Of a stretch of DNA of 64,000 nucleotides, positions 26,512-35,480 are shown piece after piece. Under the pieces are notes generated by a model. The model saw nothing but the letters and a program-made list of their open reading frames with translations, searched no databases and was not told the origin of the DNA. This DNA comes from Microbacterium sp. (GTDB lineage: Bacteria > Actinomycetota > Actinomycetes > Actinomycetales > Microbacteriaceae): assembly GCA_002703245.1 (NCBI GenBank), contig NZTV01000083.1:1-64000 (forward strand). Direction: 5' to 3'. Every line of letters starts with the position of its first letter. Positions within the stretch are counted from its first letter, which is position 1. The position numbers were made by a program, and so were the translations under genes.

Positions 26512-28335
26512 ATGCACGACATCTCCTCGGCGCACCCCGCCCCGGCATCGGGCGCCGACCTGCGCACCTACGCGCCCATCGGCGACGGTCGCACCGTGGC
26601 GCTGATCGGCCGCAACGGCCGCGTCGACTGGATGCCGCTGCCCAACCTCGACTCCACGCCGGTGTTCGCGCGTCTCCTCGACGACGCAACCGGGGGATGC
26701 ATCGACCTCGAACCGGTCGAGCCGTACACCGTCACCCGACGCTACGTGGCCGACACCAACGTGCTGACCACCACCTACGAGACCGCCTCCGGTCGTGCCC
26801 GGGTCACCGACACGATGGTCACCGGTGTCGCCGGGCGTCTGCCCTGGGCCGAGCTCGCGCGGCGCGTGGAGGGGATCTCCGGTGCCGTCGAGTTCGCGTG
26901 GGCGGTGACCCCCGGCACCCGCCTGCAGACCGCCGGACCCTGGCTCGAACGGGTGCACGGGCGTCGCATCCTGCGCGTCGGGACGACATCCCTCGCCGTC
27001 GACGGGGAGGATCACGGCGAGTCCGACGCCGACGACGTCGACGGGCGCCCCGCCATTTCAGGCCGATTCGGCACCGACGAAGGATCACGCCATCTGATCG
27101 TCATCTCCGCCACCGACGGCGAGCCGTTGCACTTCCCGGTCCCCGCGAACGTGCAACGGGGTATCGACCGCACGGTCGACCAATGGCGGCTGTGGTCGCG
27201 GGAATTCGGCTACGACGGACCGTGGGCGCCGCACGTGCAACGCAGCGCCCTCGCGCTCAAGCTGCTCGTCTACGCGCCCACCGGCGCCATCGCGGCGGCG
27301 GCGACCACCTCCCTCCCCGAGAACCCGCGCGGCGGGAAGAACTGGGAGTACCGTCTCGCATGGGTGCGCGACTTGGCCTACACCGCGCGTGCCCTGGTGC
27401 GTTTCGGACTGCGGGAGGAGACGCACGCGTCGATCTCGTGGCTGGTGCGCACCATCCGCGAACAGGGCCCGGACCTGCACGTCATGTACGACCTGGGCGG
27501 CGGCACGATCGACGGCACGCGCGAGTTCGACGTCGACGGTTGGCGCGGGATCGGACCCGTCGTGGCCGGCAACCCCGCGAACGACCAACTGCAGCTCGGC
27601 GTCTACGGTGATCTGTTCTCGATCTGCCGCACCTACGTTGACGCCGGCAACGTGCTGGACACCGAGACCGGGAGGCTCCTGGCCATCATGGCCGACCGCA
27701 CGTGTGACCTGTGGCGCAACCCCGACTCGGGCATGTGGGAGCTGTCCGAGGTACAGCACTACACGTCCTCCAAGATGGGGTGCTGGCAGGCCCTCCGCGA
27801 CGCCGTGTACCTGGGCGAGCTCGGCGTCATCCCCGGGCCGGTCGAGCGTTGGCGCGACGAGATGACGCGGGTCGAGGCGTGGGTGCACGAGCACGGCTGG
27901 TCGGAAGAGGCGGGCGCGTACGTGATGCATCCGGGCACCACCGACCTCGACGCGTCGGTGCTGCTGCACGCCGAGAGCGGATTCGACCGGGGGGAGCGGA
28001 TGTCCCGCACCATCGACCGGCTGACCGCCGAACTCGGGGCCGGCCCGCTGCTGTATCGCTACACCGGCATGGACCGCGAGGAACACACCTTCGTGGCCTG
28101 CGCGTTCTGGCGCGCGGGTGCCCTCGCGTGCGTCGGACGCCACGACGAAGCCGTCGCCGCGATGGATGATCTGGTCGCCCGCGGCAACGACGTCGGGATC
28201 TTCGCCGAGATGATCTCCGAGCACGACGGCGCGTTCTGGGGCAACCTGCCGCAGGCCCTCAGCCATCTCGCCCTCGTCAACGCCGCCCTCACGATGGAGC
28301 GGCTGGTCCCCGAGGAGGTGCTCGGTGACCGCTGA
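26512..28335 (+). CDS. Glycoside hydrolase family 15 protein
   Basis: 607 residues. The N-terminal beta domain contains YAPIGDGRTVALIGRNGRVD, typical of bacterial GH15 proteins. The (alpha/alpha)6 barrel has GGKNWEYRLAWVRDLAYT with the catalytic acid region, and REEHTFVACAFW near the C-terminus with the second glutamate. Family members are glucoamylases or trehalases; actinobacterial proteins of this layout are often trehalose hydrolases, but the substrate cannot be fixed from sequence. It has no signal peptide, so acts in the cytoplasm. It overlaps the next gene by 11 bases. Confidence 0.88.
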   Translation: MHDISSAHPAPASGADLRTYAPIGDGRTVALIGRNGRVDWMPLPNLDSTPVFARLLDDATGGCIDLEPVEPYTVTRRYVADTNVLTTTYETASGRARVTDTMVTGVAGRLPWAELARRVEGISGAVEFAWAVTPGTRLQTAGPWLERVHGRRILRVGTTSLAVDGEDHGESDADDVDGRPAISGRFGTDEGSRHLIVISATDGEPLHFPVPANVQRGIDRTVDQWRLWSREFGYDGPWAPHVQRSALALKLLVYAPTGAIAAAATTSLPENPRGGKNWEYRLAWVRDLAYTARALVRFGLREETHASISWLVRTIREQGPDLHVMYDLGGGTIDGTREFDVDGWRGIGPVVAGNPANDQLQLGVYGDLFSICRTYVDAGNVLDTETGRLLAIMADRTCDLWRNPDSGMWELSEVQHYTSSKMGCWQALRDAVYLGELGVIPGPVERWRDEMTRVEAWVHEHGWSEEAGAYVMHPGTTDLDASVLLHAESGFDRGERMSRTIDRLTAELGAGPLLYRYTGMDREEHTFVACAFWRAGALACVGRHDEAVAAMDDLVARGNDVGIFAEMISEHDGAFWGNLPQALSHLALVNAALTMERLVPEEVLGDR

Positions 28336-29248
28336 GATCCACAGCGACGTCGACGTGTTCCGCGACACGACGTCGGTGCTGGTCGAGAGCATCTTCTGGG
28401 ATGAGCGCACCGCCGAGGTGGTGTGGGTCGACATCACCGCCGGAACACTGCACCGCGGTCGACTGGACGGTGCGGCCGACGGATCCGACGACATCGTCGT
28501 CGACCTCCCGGCCCCCGTATCCGCCGTCCAGCCCGCCGTGGACGGCGGATACGTCGCGGCCCTCAAAGACCGGGTGGTGCTCCTCGACGAGCGGGGTGGC
28601 ATCCGCAGAGTCCTCGCACACGTGACACATGCCCACAGCGGCATCCGTTTCAACGAGGGCAAGGTCGATCCCTACGGAAGGTTCGTCGTAGGCGCCATGG
28701 ACCTCACCCGCGGCGACCCCGACGCGGCCCTCTACACCGTCGACGCCGACGGCGCCCTCGCCCTCGTGCGCGGCGGATTCGGCGTCGCCAACGGGTTCGA
28801 GTGGTCCAGCGACGGCCGCACCATGTACGTCACCGACACCGCGACATCGACCGTCTACCGCGCACCGTACCGCGACGGGGGAGAACCGCTCGGAGAACTC
28901 GAGCCCTTCCTCGTCGGGCACGCATCCGACGGTCTCGCCCTCGACACCGAAGGGCGCTTCTGGAACGGCGTGTACGGCGGCGGTGAGGTGCTCTGCTGGT
29001 CGCCGGAGGGTCGGGTGCTCGCGTCGGTACCGATGCCCGCGCCGAACATCACCTCCGTCGCCTTCGTCGGCCCCGACCGCGACCTGCTCCTGGTGGGCAC
29101 CGCGCGGGAGAACCTCACCGAAGACGACCTGCGCGCCTCGCCCGCCAGCGGTTCGATCCTGCGTGTACGCACCGGCGCGACCGGCCGCCGTGTCCCGACC
29201 TTCGGGGAGCGCGCCGTCCTCCCCGAACCCTCCGCACACCACCACTGA
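28325..29248 (+). CDS. SMP-30/gluconolactonase-like protein
   Basis: 307 residues of a six-bladed beta-propeller. ESIFWDERTAEVVWVDITAG carries the first metal glutamate, RFNEGKVDPYGRFVVGAM the central Asn/Asp motif, NGFEWSSDGRTMYVTDT another metal Asn and ASDGLALDTEGRFW the catalytic Asp. The family are calcium or zinc lactonases acting on sugar lactones. It starts within the GH15 gene and is followed by an SDR after 11 bases, suggesting a small sugar-oxidation operon. Confidence 0.87.
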   Translation: MTAEIHSDVDVFRDTTSVLVESIFWDERTAEVVWVDITAGTLHRGRLDGAADGSDDIVVDLPAPVSAVQPAVDGGYVAALKDRVVLLDERGGIRRVLAHVTHAHSGIRFNEGKVDPYGRFVVGAMDLTRGDPDAALYTVDADGALALVRGGFGVANGFEWSSDGRTMYVTDTATSTVYRAPYRDGGEPLGELEPFLVGHASDGLALDTEGRFWNGVYGGGEVLCWSPEGRVLASVPMPAPNITSVAFVGPDRDLLLVGTARENLTEDDLRASPASGSILRVRTGATGRRVPTFGERAVLPEPSAHHH

Positions 29249-29259
29249 AGGGACCTGTC

Positions 29260-30060
29260 ATGGATCTCGAGATCACCGGCAAGAAGGCACTCATCACCGG
29301 GGGTGACTCCGGCATCGGGTGGGAGACCGCGCGACTCCTGCTCGCCGAAGGCGCGACCGTCGTCATCAGCGACAAGGACCAGGAGGCCCTCGACGAGGCG
29401 GCCGCGGCCCTCGACGCCCCCGACGGTGCGCTGTTCGCCTTCGCCGCCGACATCACCGACACCACAGACCTCGCCGAACTGCACCGCAAGACCTCCGCCG
29501 CGGTCGGCGCCATCGACATCCTCGTGCAATCCGCCGGCATCACCGGCGCACAGGGACTGTTCCACGAGATCGACGACGAAGGGTGGACCCGCACCCTCGA
29601 CGTCGATCTGCTCGGGCCGGTCCGACTCATCCGCGAATTCCTGCCCGACCTGCGCACCGGGGGGTGGGGGCGCCTCATCCTGCTCGCCTCCGAAGACGCC
29701 GTCCAGCCGTACGACGACGAGCTGCCCTACTGTGCGGCCAAGGCCGGCATCCTCGCGCTGACCAAGGGCCTGTCGCGCTCGTACGCACGCGAGGGGCTGC
29801 TCGTGAACGCGGTGTCACCCGCGTTCATCCGCACCCCCATGACCGACGCGATGATGGACAAGCGCTCCGCCGAGCTCGGCGTCACCTTCGGCGAAGCGAT
29901 CAGCTCTTTCCTCGACCAGGAGCGGCCCTTCATGGAACTGAAGCGCCGCGGCGAAGCCACCGAGGTCGCCGCCGTCATCGCCTTCCTGTGCTCCGCGCAG
30001 GCATCGTTCGTCAACGGCTCGAACTACCGGGTCGACTCCGGCTCGGTGGCCACGATCTGA
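29260..30060 (+). CDS. SDR-family oxidoreductase
   Basis: 266 residues. TGGDSGIGWETARLL is the cofactor motif, VQSAGITGAQ the NAG-like motif, LASEDA the serine and YCAAK the catalytic Tyr and Lys. The acidic SDKD after beta strand 2 favours NAD over NADP. In this operon it could make a sugar lactone for the SMP-30 protein or reduce its product. Confidence 0.87.
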   Translation: MDLEITGKKALITGGDSGIGWETARLLLAEGATVVISDKDQEALDEAAAALDAPDGALFAFAADITDTTDLAELHRKTSAAVGAIDILVQSAGITGAQGLFHEIDDEGWTRTLDVDLLGPVRLIREFLPDLRTGGWGRLILLASEDAVQPYDDELPYCAAKAGILALTKGLSRSYAREGLLVNAVSPAFIRTPMTDAMMDKRSAELGVTFGEAISSFLDQERPFMELKRRGEATEVAAVIAFLCSAQASFVNGSNYRVDSGSVATI

Positions 30061-30071
30061 GGAGGGAACCC

Positions 30072-31267
30072 ATGAGCGAGGACACCCCCACGTACGACTA
30101 CCTGATCGTCGGCGGCGGATGGTCGCCGACGCCGCCGCACGCGGCATCCGCGAGCGCGACGAGACCGGCAGGATCGGCATCCTCAGCGCCGACGGCGATG
30201 AGCCGTACACGCGACCGGCGCTGACGAAGAAGCTGTGGACCGACCCCGACTTCACGTGGGAGCAGGTGCCGCTGAACACCGTCGCCGACACCGGCGCCGA
30301 CCTGCGCTTGAACACCCTCGTCACCCGCATCGACCGGTTCGGCCGGGCGGTGGAGACAGCCGACGGGGAGACCGTCGGCTACCGCCGGCTGCTGTTGGCG
30401 ACCGGCTCGAGACCCCGCACCATCCCGGCACCGGAGGGGGACGACCGCGTCGTGGCGTTCCGCTCGGCACACGACTACCGCCGGTTGCGGGACCTGGCCA
30501 CGCGAGGGGGACGCATCATCGTCGTCGGCGGCGGCTACATCGGCACCGAGATCGCCGCCGCGCTCGTGCAGAACGGGGTCGAGACCGAGCTGGTCTTCCC
30601 CGACGAGACCCTGGGGGCCTCGCAGTTCCCGCCCGCGCTCGCCGAGCGCCACCAGGCACTGTTCGTCGACGGCGGCGTACGACTCGTGCCCGGGCGGCGG
30701 GTCGAGGAGATCCGCGCCGAGGGGAACATCCTTCACGCCGTGCTCGACGACGGTGGTGTGCGCGCCGGCGACGCTGTCGTGATCGGACTCGGCGCCGATC
30801 CCGTCGTCGACCTCGCGGCGGAGGCCGAGCTCGCCGTCGACGACGGCGTGCTCGTCGACGAGCACCTCACCACCAGCGACGACTCGATCTGGGCCGCCGG
30901 CGACATCGCCGTCTACCCCGACCCGATCCTCGGGCGCAGCCGGGTCGAGCACGTCGACAACGCCACCGAGATGGGTGAGGCGGCCGGACGCGCCATGGCG
31001 GGGGAGGAGGCCCCGTACCGGCACACGCCGTACTTCTACTCGCAGGTGTTCGGCACCCGGTGGGAGGCCGTGGGCACCGTCGACGCCTCGCGCGACCCGC
31101 TGACGGTCGATCTCGACGATGGACGGGCCGTCGTGTACTACCGCGACGAGACGGGAGCGCCGATCGGCGTGCTGCTGTGGAACGTCTCCGACGCCCGCGA
31201 TTCGGCCCGCGCCGTACTCGTGGACCGGGAAAGGTCCGAACCGGCGCTGCGCGCCCGCATCCGCTAG
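30072..31267 (+). pseudogene. FAD/NAD-dependent oxidoreductase, frameshifted at the FAD motif
   Basis: From ATG 30072 (GGAGG ribosome site 11 bases upstream) the frame reads MSEDTPTYDYLIVGGG and then runs into nonsense. The rest of the protein continues in another frame from 30119 as MVADAAARGIRERDETGRIG to 31267. One missing base after 30118, inside GGCGGCGG, breaks the FAD-binding GxGxxA motif. Repaired, it is a 398-residue protein with the NAD motif VVGGGYIGTEIAAAL and WAAGDIA of the monodehydroascorbate/AIF-type reductases. It is last in the GH15 operon. A sequencing error is plausible. Confidence 0.85.
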
Positions 31268-31321
31268 GACAGCCGCACCGGCGGCCCGCTACGCCTCGCG
31301 CCGTCGACAACACAGGAGAAT

Positions 31322-31377
31322 CTCCACCCGTGGGGCACCGGCGGGCCGGACACCGGTCGAGACGGGGTGGATCTCCT
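31322..31377. repeat. Inverted repeat upstream of the PAS kinase gene
   Basis: TCCACCCGT is mirrored by ACGGGGTGGA (one bulged base) across about 37 bases, with CACCGG/CCGGTC inside. It could be a terminator of the upstream operon or an operator for the kinase gene. Confidence 0.35.
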
Positions 31378-31453
31378 GTCATTTTCACCGATGTTCTGCG
31401 CGTCACGTGGCAGATATTGTCCAAGCCCGTTGTTTCACGACAGAGTTGTCTCT

Positions 31454-33070
31454 ATGACGCGGGCGCACCAGGGACGTGATGTCCGCTGGCGCGTCCGGAC
31501 GGCCATACGCGCTCAGTTGCCTTTCCTGCTCGGGGTGCTCTATCTCGTCGCCGCGATCGCGCTGTCGACGCCGGAGCTGTTCGCCCCCGCCCTCGTGAGA
31601 TGGGGGTTCGCGCTCGTCGCGTTCGCGACCGTGGTCGCGCTCGCTCTGCCGTGGGAACACGCGGCTCCCGGTTGGCTCACTGTCATCCCCGCGATCGACC
31701 TGCTCGCGATCGCGTTCCTCCGCAACGACCTCGCCGCGACCTTCGGCTGGGTCGGTGGGTTGGCGCTGTTCCCGATCCTGTGGCTCGCCTACGGGTTCGC
31801 CTGGTACGCCATCTTCGGCGCCGTGCTCGGGTCGGCGTTCATCACCTCGTTTCCCTACCTGCTCGATCAGGCGCTGCCGTCGACGGCATTGCAATGGTTC
31901 AACCTGCTGGGGCTGCCGGTGCTCAGCGTCGGGATCGGCCTCGTGGCGATGCTCGCCTCGCAGCGCCTCCGACGCAGCGCCGCCGCGACGCACGACGCGT
32001 TGCAGGCCTCACGCGACGGGGAGATCCTGCTCGCAGACGTGTTGAACACCGTCAACGCGGGTATCGTCCACTTCGACGCCGACGGGCGGCTGGCCGGCGC
32101 GAACGCGCACGCGGTCCGCCTCGCCGAACTCGGCGGCATCGACATGACCGAGCCACCCTTCGTCGGTGACGCGATCCTCGGTCCCGACCGCGCCACCCCG
32201 GTGCCGGGGGATCAGCAGATCGTCGAGCGTGCGCTGCGCGGCGAAGAACTCGACGACGGCATCGCATGGCTGGGCCGGCCGGGGAGCCAGGTCGCGGTCG
32301 TCGCCTCCGCCCGACGCGTGCGGCGCGACGACGGGGAGCTGCTGGGCACCGTGCTCGTCGTCTACGACGTCACCGAACTGGCCCACGCGGCGGAACTGCG
32401 TGAGCAGTTCCTCGAAACGGTCTCCCACGAACTGAGGACGCCGATGACGGGCATCCTCGGGTTCCTCGACCTCCTGGAGGAGGAGACCGACGACTCCGCG
32501 GTGAAGCAACGCCAGTACCTCGATGTGGTGCGCCGGCGCAGTGCGGATCTGATGGACCGCATCCGGGAGATGCTCGCCGCTGCCGAGTCGGACACCCCGC
32601 TGCACCCGGGGCCGGTGGATGTCGCGGCGCTCCTCGACCGCGCGATCGGCGCCGTGACCGCGAAGGTCGCGGACACCGCGGCCCGCACCGTGGTGAGCGC
32701 GCCCGACCAGGCGCTGGCCACCCTGGACGGCGCCCGGCTGAGTCAGGCCGTGCGCGAGCTGCTCCTGAACGCCCTCAAATTCAGCGACCCCGGCACGCCC
32801 ATCGCCGTGGTGCTCTCGGTCGACGACGAGCGGGTGCGGCTGTCGGTCGAGAACCTCGGTCCCGACATCGCCCCCGAGGAGCAGCCGCGCGTATACGACC
32901 GGTTCTACCGCACACCGTCGGCGATCTCCCGTGCCGTGCAGGGATTCGGCCTCGGACTCACCGTCGTCGCCGCGACCGCCGCCGCGCACGGTGGCCACGT
33001 GCACCTCGACAGCGGCGGCGGGCACACGAGGTTCACGCTCGACCTGCCGCGCGCCGTCGCGCCCGCCTGA
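31454..33070 (+). CDS. Orphan PAS-domain sensor histidine kinase
   Basis: 538 residues from ATG 31454. Six hydrophobic segments (residues 21-168) form a membrane sensor, a PAS-like domain follows (residues 192-310, VLNTVNAGIVHFDADGRL), then the H-box ETVSHELRTPMTGILGF with phosphoacceptor His325, N-box RELLLNALKFSD and the G2 region GFGLGLTVV. It should autophosphorylate. No response regulator gene is adjacent. ATG 31454 has only a weak ribosome site, so the start is less certain than the frame. Confidence 0.88.
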   Translation: MTRAHQGRDVRWRVRTAIRAQLPFLLGVLYLVAAIALSTPELFAPALVRWGFALVAFATVVALALPWEHAAPGWLTVIPAIDLLAIAFLRNDLAATFGWVGGLALFPILWLAYGFAWYAIFGAVLGSAFITSFPYLLDQALPSTALQWFNLLGLPVLSVGIGLVAMLASQRLRRSAAATHDALQASRDGEILLADVLNTVNAGIVHFDADGRLAGANAHAVRLAELGGIDMTEPPFVGDAILGPDRATPVPGDQQIVERALRGEELDDGIAWLGRPGSQVAVVASARRVRRDDGELLGTVLVVYDVTELAHAAELREQFLETVSHELRTPMTGILGFLDLLEEETDDSAVKQRQYLDVVRRRSADLMDRIREMLAAAESDTPLHPGPVDVAALLDRAIGAVTAKVADTAARTVVSAPDQALATLDGARLSQAVRELLLNALKFSDPGTPIAVVLSVDDERVRLSVENLGPDIAPEEQPRVYDRFYRTPSAISRAVQGFGLGLTVVAATAAAHGGHVHLDSGGGHTRFTLDLPRAVAPA

Positions 33071-33101
33071 GCCTGAAGCGACGCCCCGGAGGGTAGGGGC
33101 A

Positions 33102-33159
33102 TTCCCCACGGCGATACGGGAATCCTCCAATGGTCGGGCCCCGCGTCCGACGCTTGACT
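33102..33159 (+). promoter_or_regulatory. Shared-motif promoter A (RpiB-transketolase operon)
   Basis: Left arm TTCCCCAC, right arm GGGAATCCTCC, then AT at 33130 and, after 22 bases, the hexamer TTGACT at 33154-33159 in the -10 position. It is the weakest of the five related promoters, its left arm being shifted one base. Transcription would start near 33166, 40 bases before the RpiB-like gene. Confidence 0.7.
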
Positions 33160-33205
33160 GAGGGGACCACAACGGGTCGCGATGAGGCGACAGAGAGGGA
33201 GCCCC

Positions 33206-33664
33206 ATGCCTGGCACGATGCGCATCGCCTTCGGTTCGGATCCGAACGCGACAGACCTCAAGGAAGCCCTCATGGCCGTCGCCGAGGCACGCGGCCACAC
33301 CGCCGCCGACCTCGGCGCCACGGACCCCGTCTACGCACACGTCGCCACCGACGTCGCCACCGCTGTCGCCGCGGGCGACTACGACCGCGGCGTACTTCTG
33401 TGCGGAACCGGTATCGGCGTCTCGATCGCGGCCAACAAGGTACCCGGTGCCTACTGTGCGCTCGTTTCGGACGTGTACTCCGCGGAACGCGCCCAGCTCA
33501 GCAACAACGCGAACCTGATCTCCATGGGCGCGCAGACGTTGGGTGTGGAAGTCGCGAAGGCCCTCTTGGCGCGGTACCTCGAGTGCGACTTCGATCCCGA
33601 GAGTCGGAGCGGTCCGAAGGTCGCGGCCATCACGGCGTTCGAACGACGGTCGGCATCGGCGTGA
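33206..33664 (+). CDS. RpiB/LacAB-family sugar-phosphate isomerase
   Basis: 152 residues from ATG 33206 with AGAGAGGGAG upstream. FGSDPNATDLKEAL is the substrate-binding N-terminus, LCGTGIGVSIAANKVPG the RpiB signature with the usual catalytic Cys, and SNNANLISMGAQTLG the following loop. Family members interconvert aldose and ketose phosphates (ribose-5-P, galactose-6-P, and in tetritol pathways erythrulose-4-P and erythrose-4-P). The neighbouring kinase and TIM-like isomerase make the tetrose role attractive but unproven. The stop overlaps the transketolase start (GTGA). Confidence 0.9.
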   Translation: MPGTMRIAFGSDPNATDLKEALMAVAEARGHTAADLGATDPVYAHVATDVATAVAAGDYDRGVLLCGTGIGVSIAANKVPGAYCALVSDVYSAERAQLSNNANLISMGAQTLGVEVAKALLARYLECDFDPESRSGPKVAAITAFERRSASA

Positions 33665-34530
33665 ACACGATCGACGTGACCGCCGCGGAGGACATCGAGC
33701 TGAGGATCCTTGCGACGCGCGCGCGTCGGAACGTGCTGCGGATGCTCGATGCCGGCGGCTCCGGACATCTCGGCGGCGCATACTCGTGCATCGACATCGT
33801 CACGGCGCTGTATGCGAGGGTGCTTCGTCATGACCCGGCCAATCCGGGGTGGACCGGTCGGGATCGTTTCCTCCTGTCGGCCGGTCACAAGGCGCTCGCC
33901 CAGTACGCTGTCCTGGCCCTGTTCGACTACTTCCCGGCAGAGGTGCTCGATACCTACGGGGCGTTCGGCACGGTCTTGCCGGGCCATCCCGACATGAAGA
34001 AGCTGCCGGGGGTCGAAGCGAACACCGGGGCGCTCGGACACGGCACGGCCATCGCCGCGGGGATGGCGATGGCGGCCCGGACATCGGTCGAGTCCTGGCG
34101 CACATTCGTGCTGCTCGGCGACGGCGAGCTGGCCGAAGGGTCGAACTGGGAAGCCTTCGCGATGGCCGCGCATCATCGGCTCGGCAACCTCACGGCGATC
34201 ATCGACGTCAACGGACTCCAGATCAGCGGAGAGGCCGAACAGATCATGGGGATGGAACCCATCGCCGAGAAGATGCGGGCATTCGGGTGGGTGGTGCAGG
34301 AGATCGACGGCCACGACTATCGACAGATCCTCGACGCGCTCGGTCGCGCCCGTGTCGACACCTCCGCCCCGACGGCCATCGTCGCGCACACCGTCAAAGG
34401 TGAGGGCCTGGGCCGGCTGGCGGGCACGGTGGGCTCGCACTATTGGACCCCGAGCCGGGAGGAGCTGGGGGAGGCGTTCATCGAACTCGACCGACGCCTC
34501 GTCTCGCTCGGACGTGAGCGTGTCGCATGA
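33661..34530 (+). CDS. Transketolase, N-terminal (TPP-binding) subunit
   Basis: 289 residues from GTG 33661, overlapping the RpiB-like gene by four bases. SGHLGGAYSCIDIVTALY, RDRFLLSAGHKALAQYA and LLGDGELAEGSNWEAFAMA (the TPP/Mg site GDGEL to N) match the first half of transketolase. Activity needs the second subunit, encoded by the next gene. Split transketolases of this kind are found in housekeeping archaeal/firmicute forms and in dedicated sugar-catabolic clusters, such as that for apulose phosphate. Confidence 0.92.
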   Translation: MNTIDVTAAEDIELRILATRARRNVLRMLDAGGSGHLGGAYSCIDIVTALYARVLRHDPANPGWTGRDRFLLSAGHKALAQYAVLALFDYFPAEVLDTYGAFGTVLPGHPDMKKLPGVEANTGALGHGTAIAAGMAMAARTSVESWRTFVLLGDGELAEGSNWEAFAMAAHHRLGNLTAIIDVNGLQISGEAEQIMGMEPIAEKMRAFGWVVQEIDGHDYRQILDALGRARVDTSAPTAIVAHTVKGEGLGRLAGTVGSHYWTPSREELGEAFIELDRRLVSLGRERVA

Positions 34531-35480
34531 CCGGCCGTGACCCGCGCAAGGCCTTCGGAGCCGCCGTCCATCGCGTCGCCCGGGAGAACGACGATGTCGT
34601 GGCGATCTCGGTCGACTCCGGTCTGAGCTCCGGGTTGGGGGGCATGAAGGACGAGTTCCCCGAACGGTACATCGAAGTCGGAATCATGGAGCAGGCCGCG
34701 ACGGGCCTCGCGGCCGGCCTCGCCACAGCCGGCAGGATTCCGGTTCTCTGCGCGATCGCACCGTTCGTCACCGCGCGGAACTTCGAGATGTTCCGGAACG
34801 ACGTCGGATACATGCGTCAGAACGTGAAGATCGTCGGCCGCAACGCGGGACTGAGCTATTCGCCGCTCGGACCGACCCACCACTCCCTGGAGGACTGCGC
34901 GCTCGCGCGCCTGATCCCTGGGATCGCGGTCATCACTCCCGCCGATTGCGGGGAGATCGAGGATGCCGTCGCGGCGATGATCGCTCACGAAGGCCCGGTC
35001 TATCTGCGGTTGGGTGCCGGGACCGTCCCCGATCTCTACGAGACGGGCAGCTTCCGGTGGGGGCGGGGGCGGACGCTCTCGCGGGGGGACGACCTCACCG
35101 TGATCAGTTCCGGGCACATCACCGCCGAGGTGATCGACGCCGTCCTCGCCTTGCAGAAGCAGGGCATCGACGTGGAGCACCTCGCACTGTCCATGGTGGA
35201 ACCTCTCGACCATGACCTCGTCGTCGAGGCGGCGCGCCGCACCCGACGGGTCGTAACCGTCGAGGAGCACTATGTGCGTGGGGGGTTGGGTGGCGCGGTC
35301 GCCGAACTGCTCGCGGAACGGTGTCCCGTGCCGCTGCAGGTCATGGGCGCACCGCACCGTTTCATCTCGAGCGGTCCGTACCGCGACGTCATCGAGGGGT
35401 GTGGCCTGGATGCGCAGTCGATCGCCGACCGCGCGGCGGAGTTCGTCCGGGCGACCGCGCCGGTCACGACACACGGATGA
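34527..35480 (+). CDS. Transketolase, C-terminal subunit
   Basis: 317 residues, starting with an ATGA overlap. It has the pyrimidine-binding domain (VGIMEQAATGLAAGLATAG, with the glutamate that activates TPP), LSYSPLGPTHHSLEDCALAR and the C-terminal domain. Together with the preceding subunit it completes a transketolase moving two-carbon units between sugar phosphates. Its 3' end overlaps the convergent oxidoreductase gene by 17 bases. Confidence 0.92.
   Translation: MTGRDPRKAFGAAVHRVARENDDVVAISVDSGLSSGLGGMKDEFPERYIEVGIMEQAATGLAAGLATAGRIPVLCAIAPFVTARNFEMFRNDVGYMRQNVKIVGRNAGLSYSPLGPTHHSLEDCALARLIPGIAVITPADCGEIEDAVAAMIAHEGPVYLRLGAGTVPDLYETGSFRWGRGRTLSRGDDLTVISSGHITAEVIDAVLALQKQGIDVEHLALSMVEPLDHDLVVEAARRTRRVVTVEEHYVRGGLGGAVAELLAERCPVPLQVMGAPHRFISSGPYRDVIEGCGLDAQSIADRAAEFVRATAPVTTHG

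Noticed and set aside
33154-33159. TTGACT as a -35 box of the RpiB operon
   Set aside because: The 22-base spacing shared with four other promoters places it at the -10 position, and no good -10 follows at 16-18 bases.
33661-35480. Sulfoglycolytic transketolase pathway (split transketolase with RpiB-like isomerase)
   Set aside because: The gene pair is similar, but no sulfoquinovose enzyme, sulfolactaldehyde reductase or sulfonate exporter is present, and a DhaK-type kinase is.
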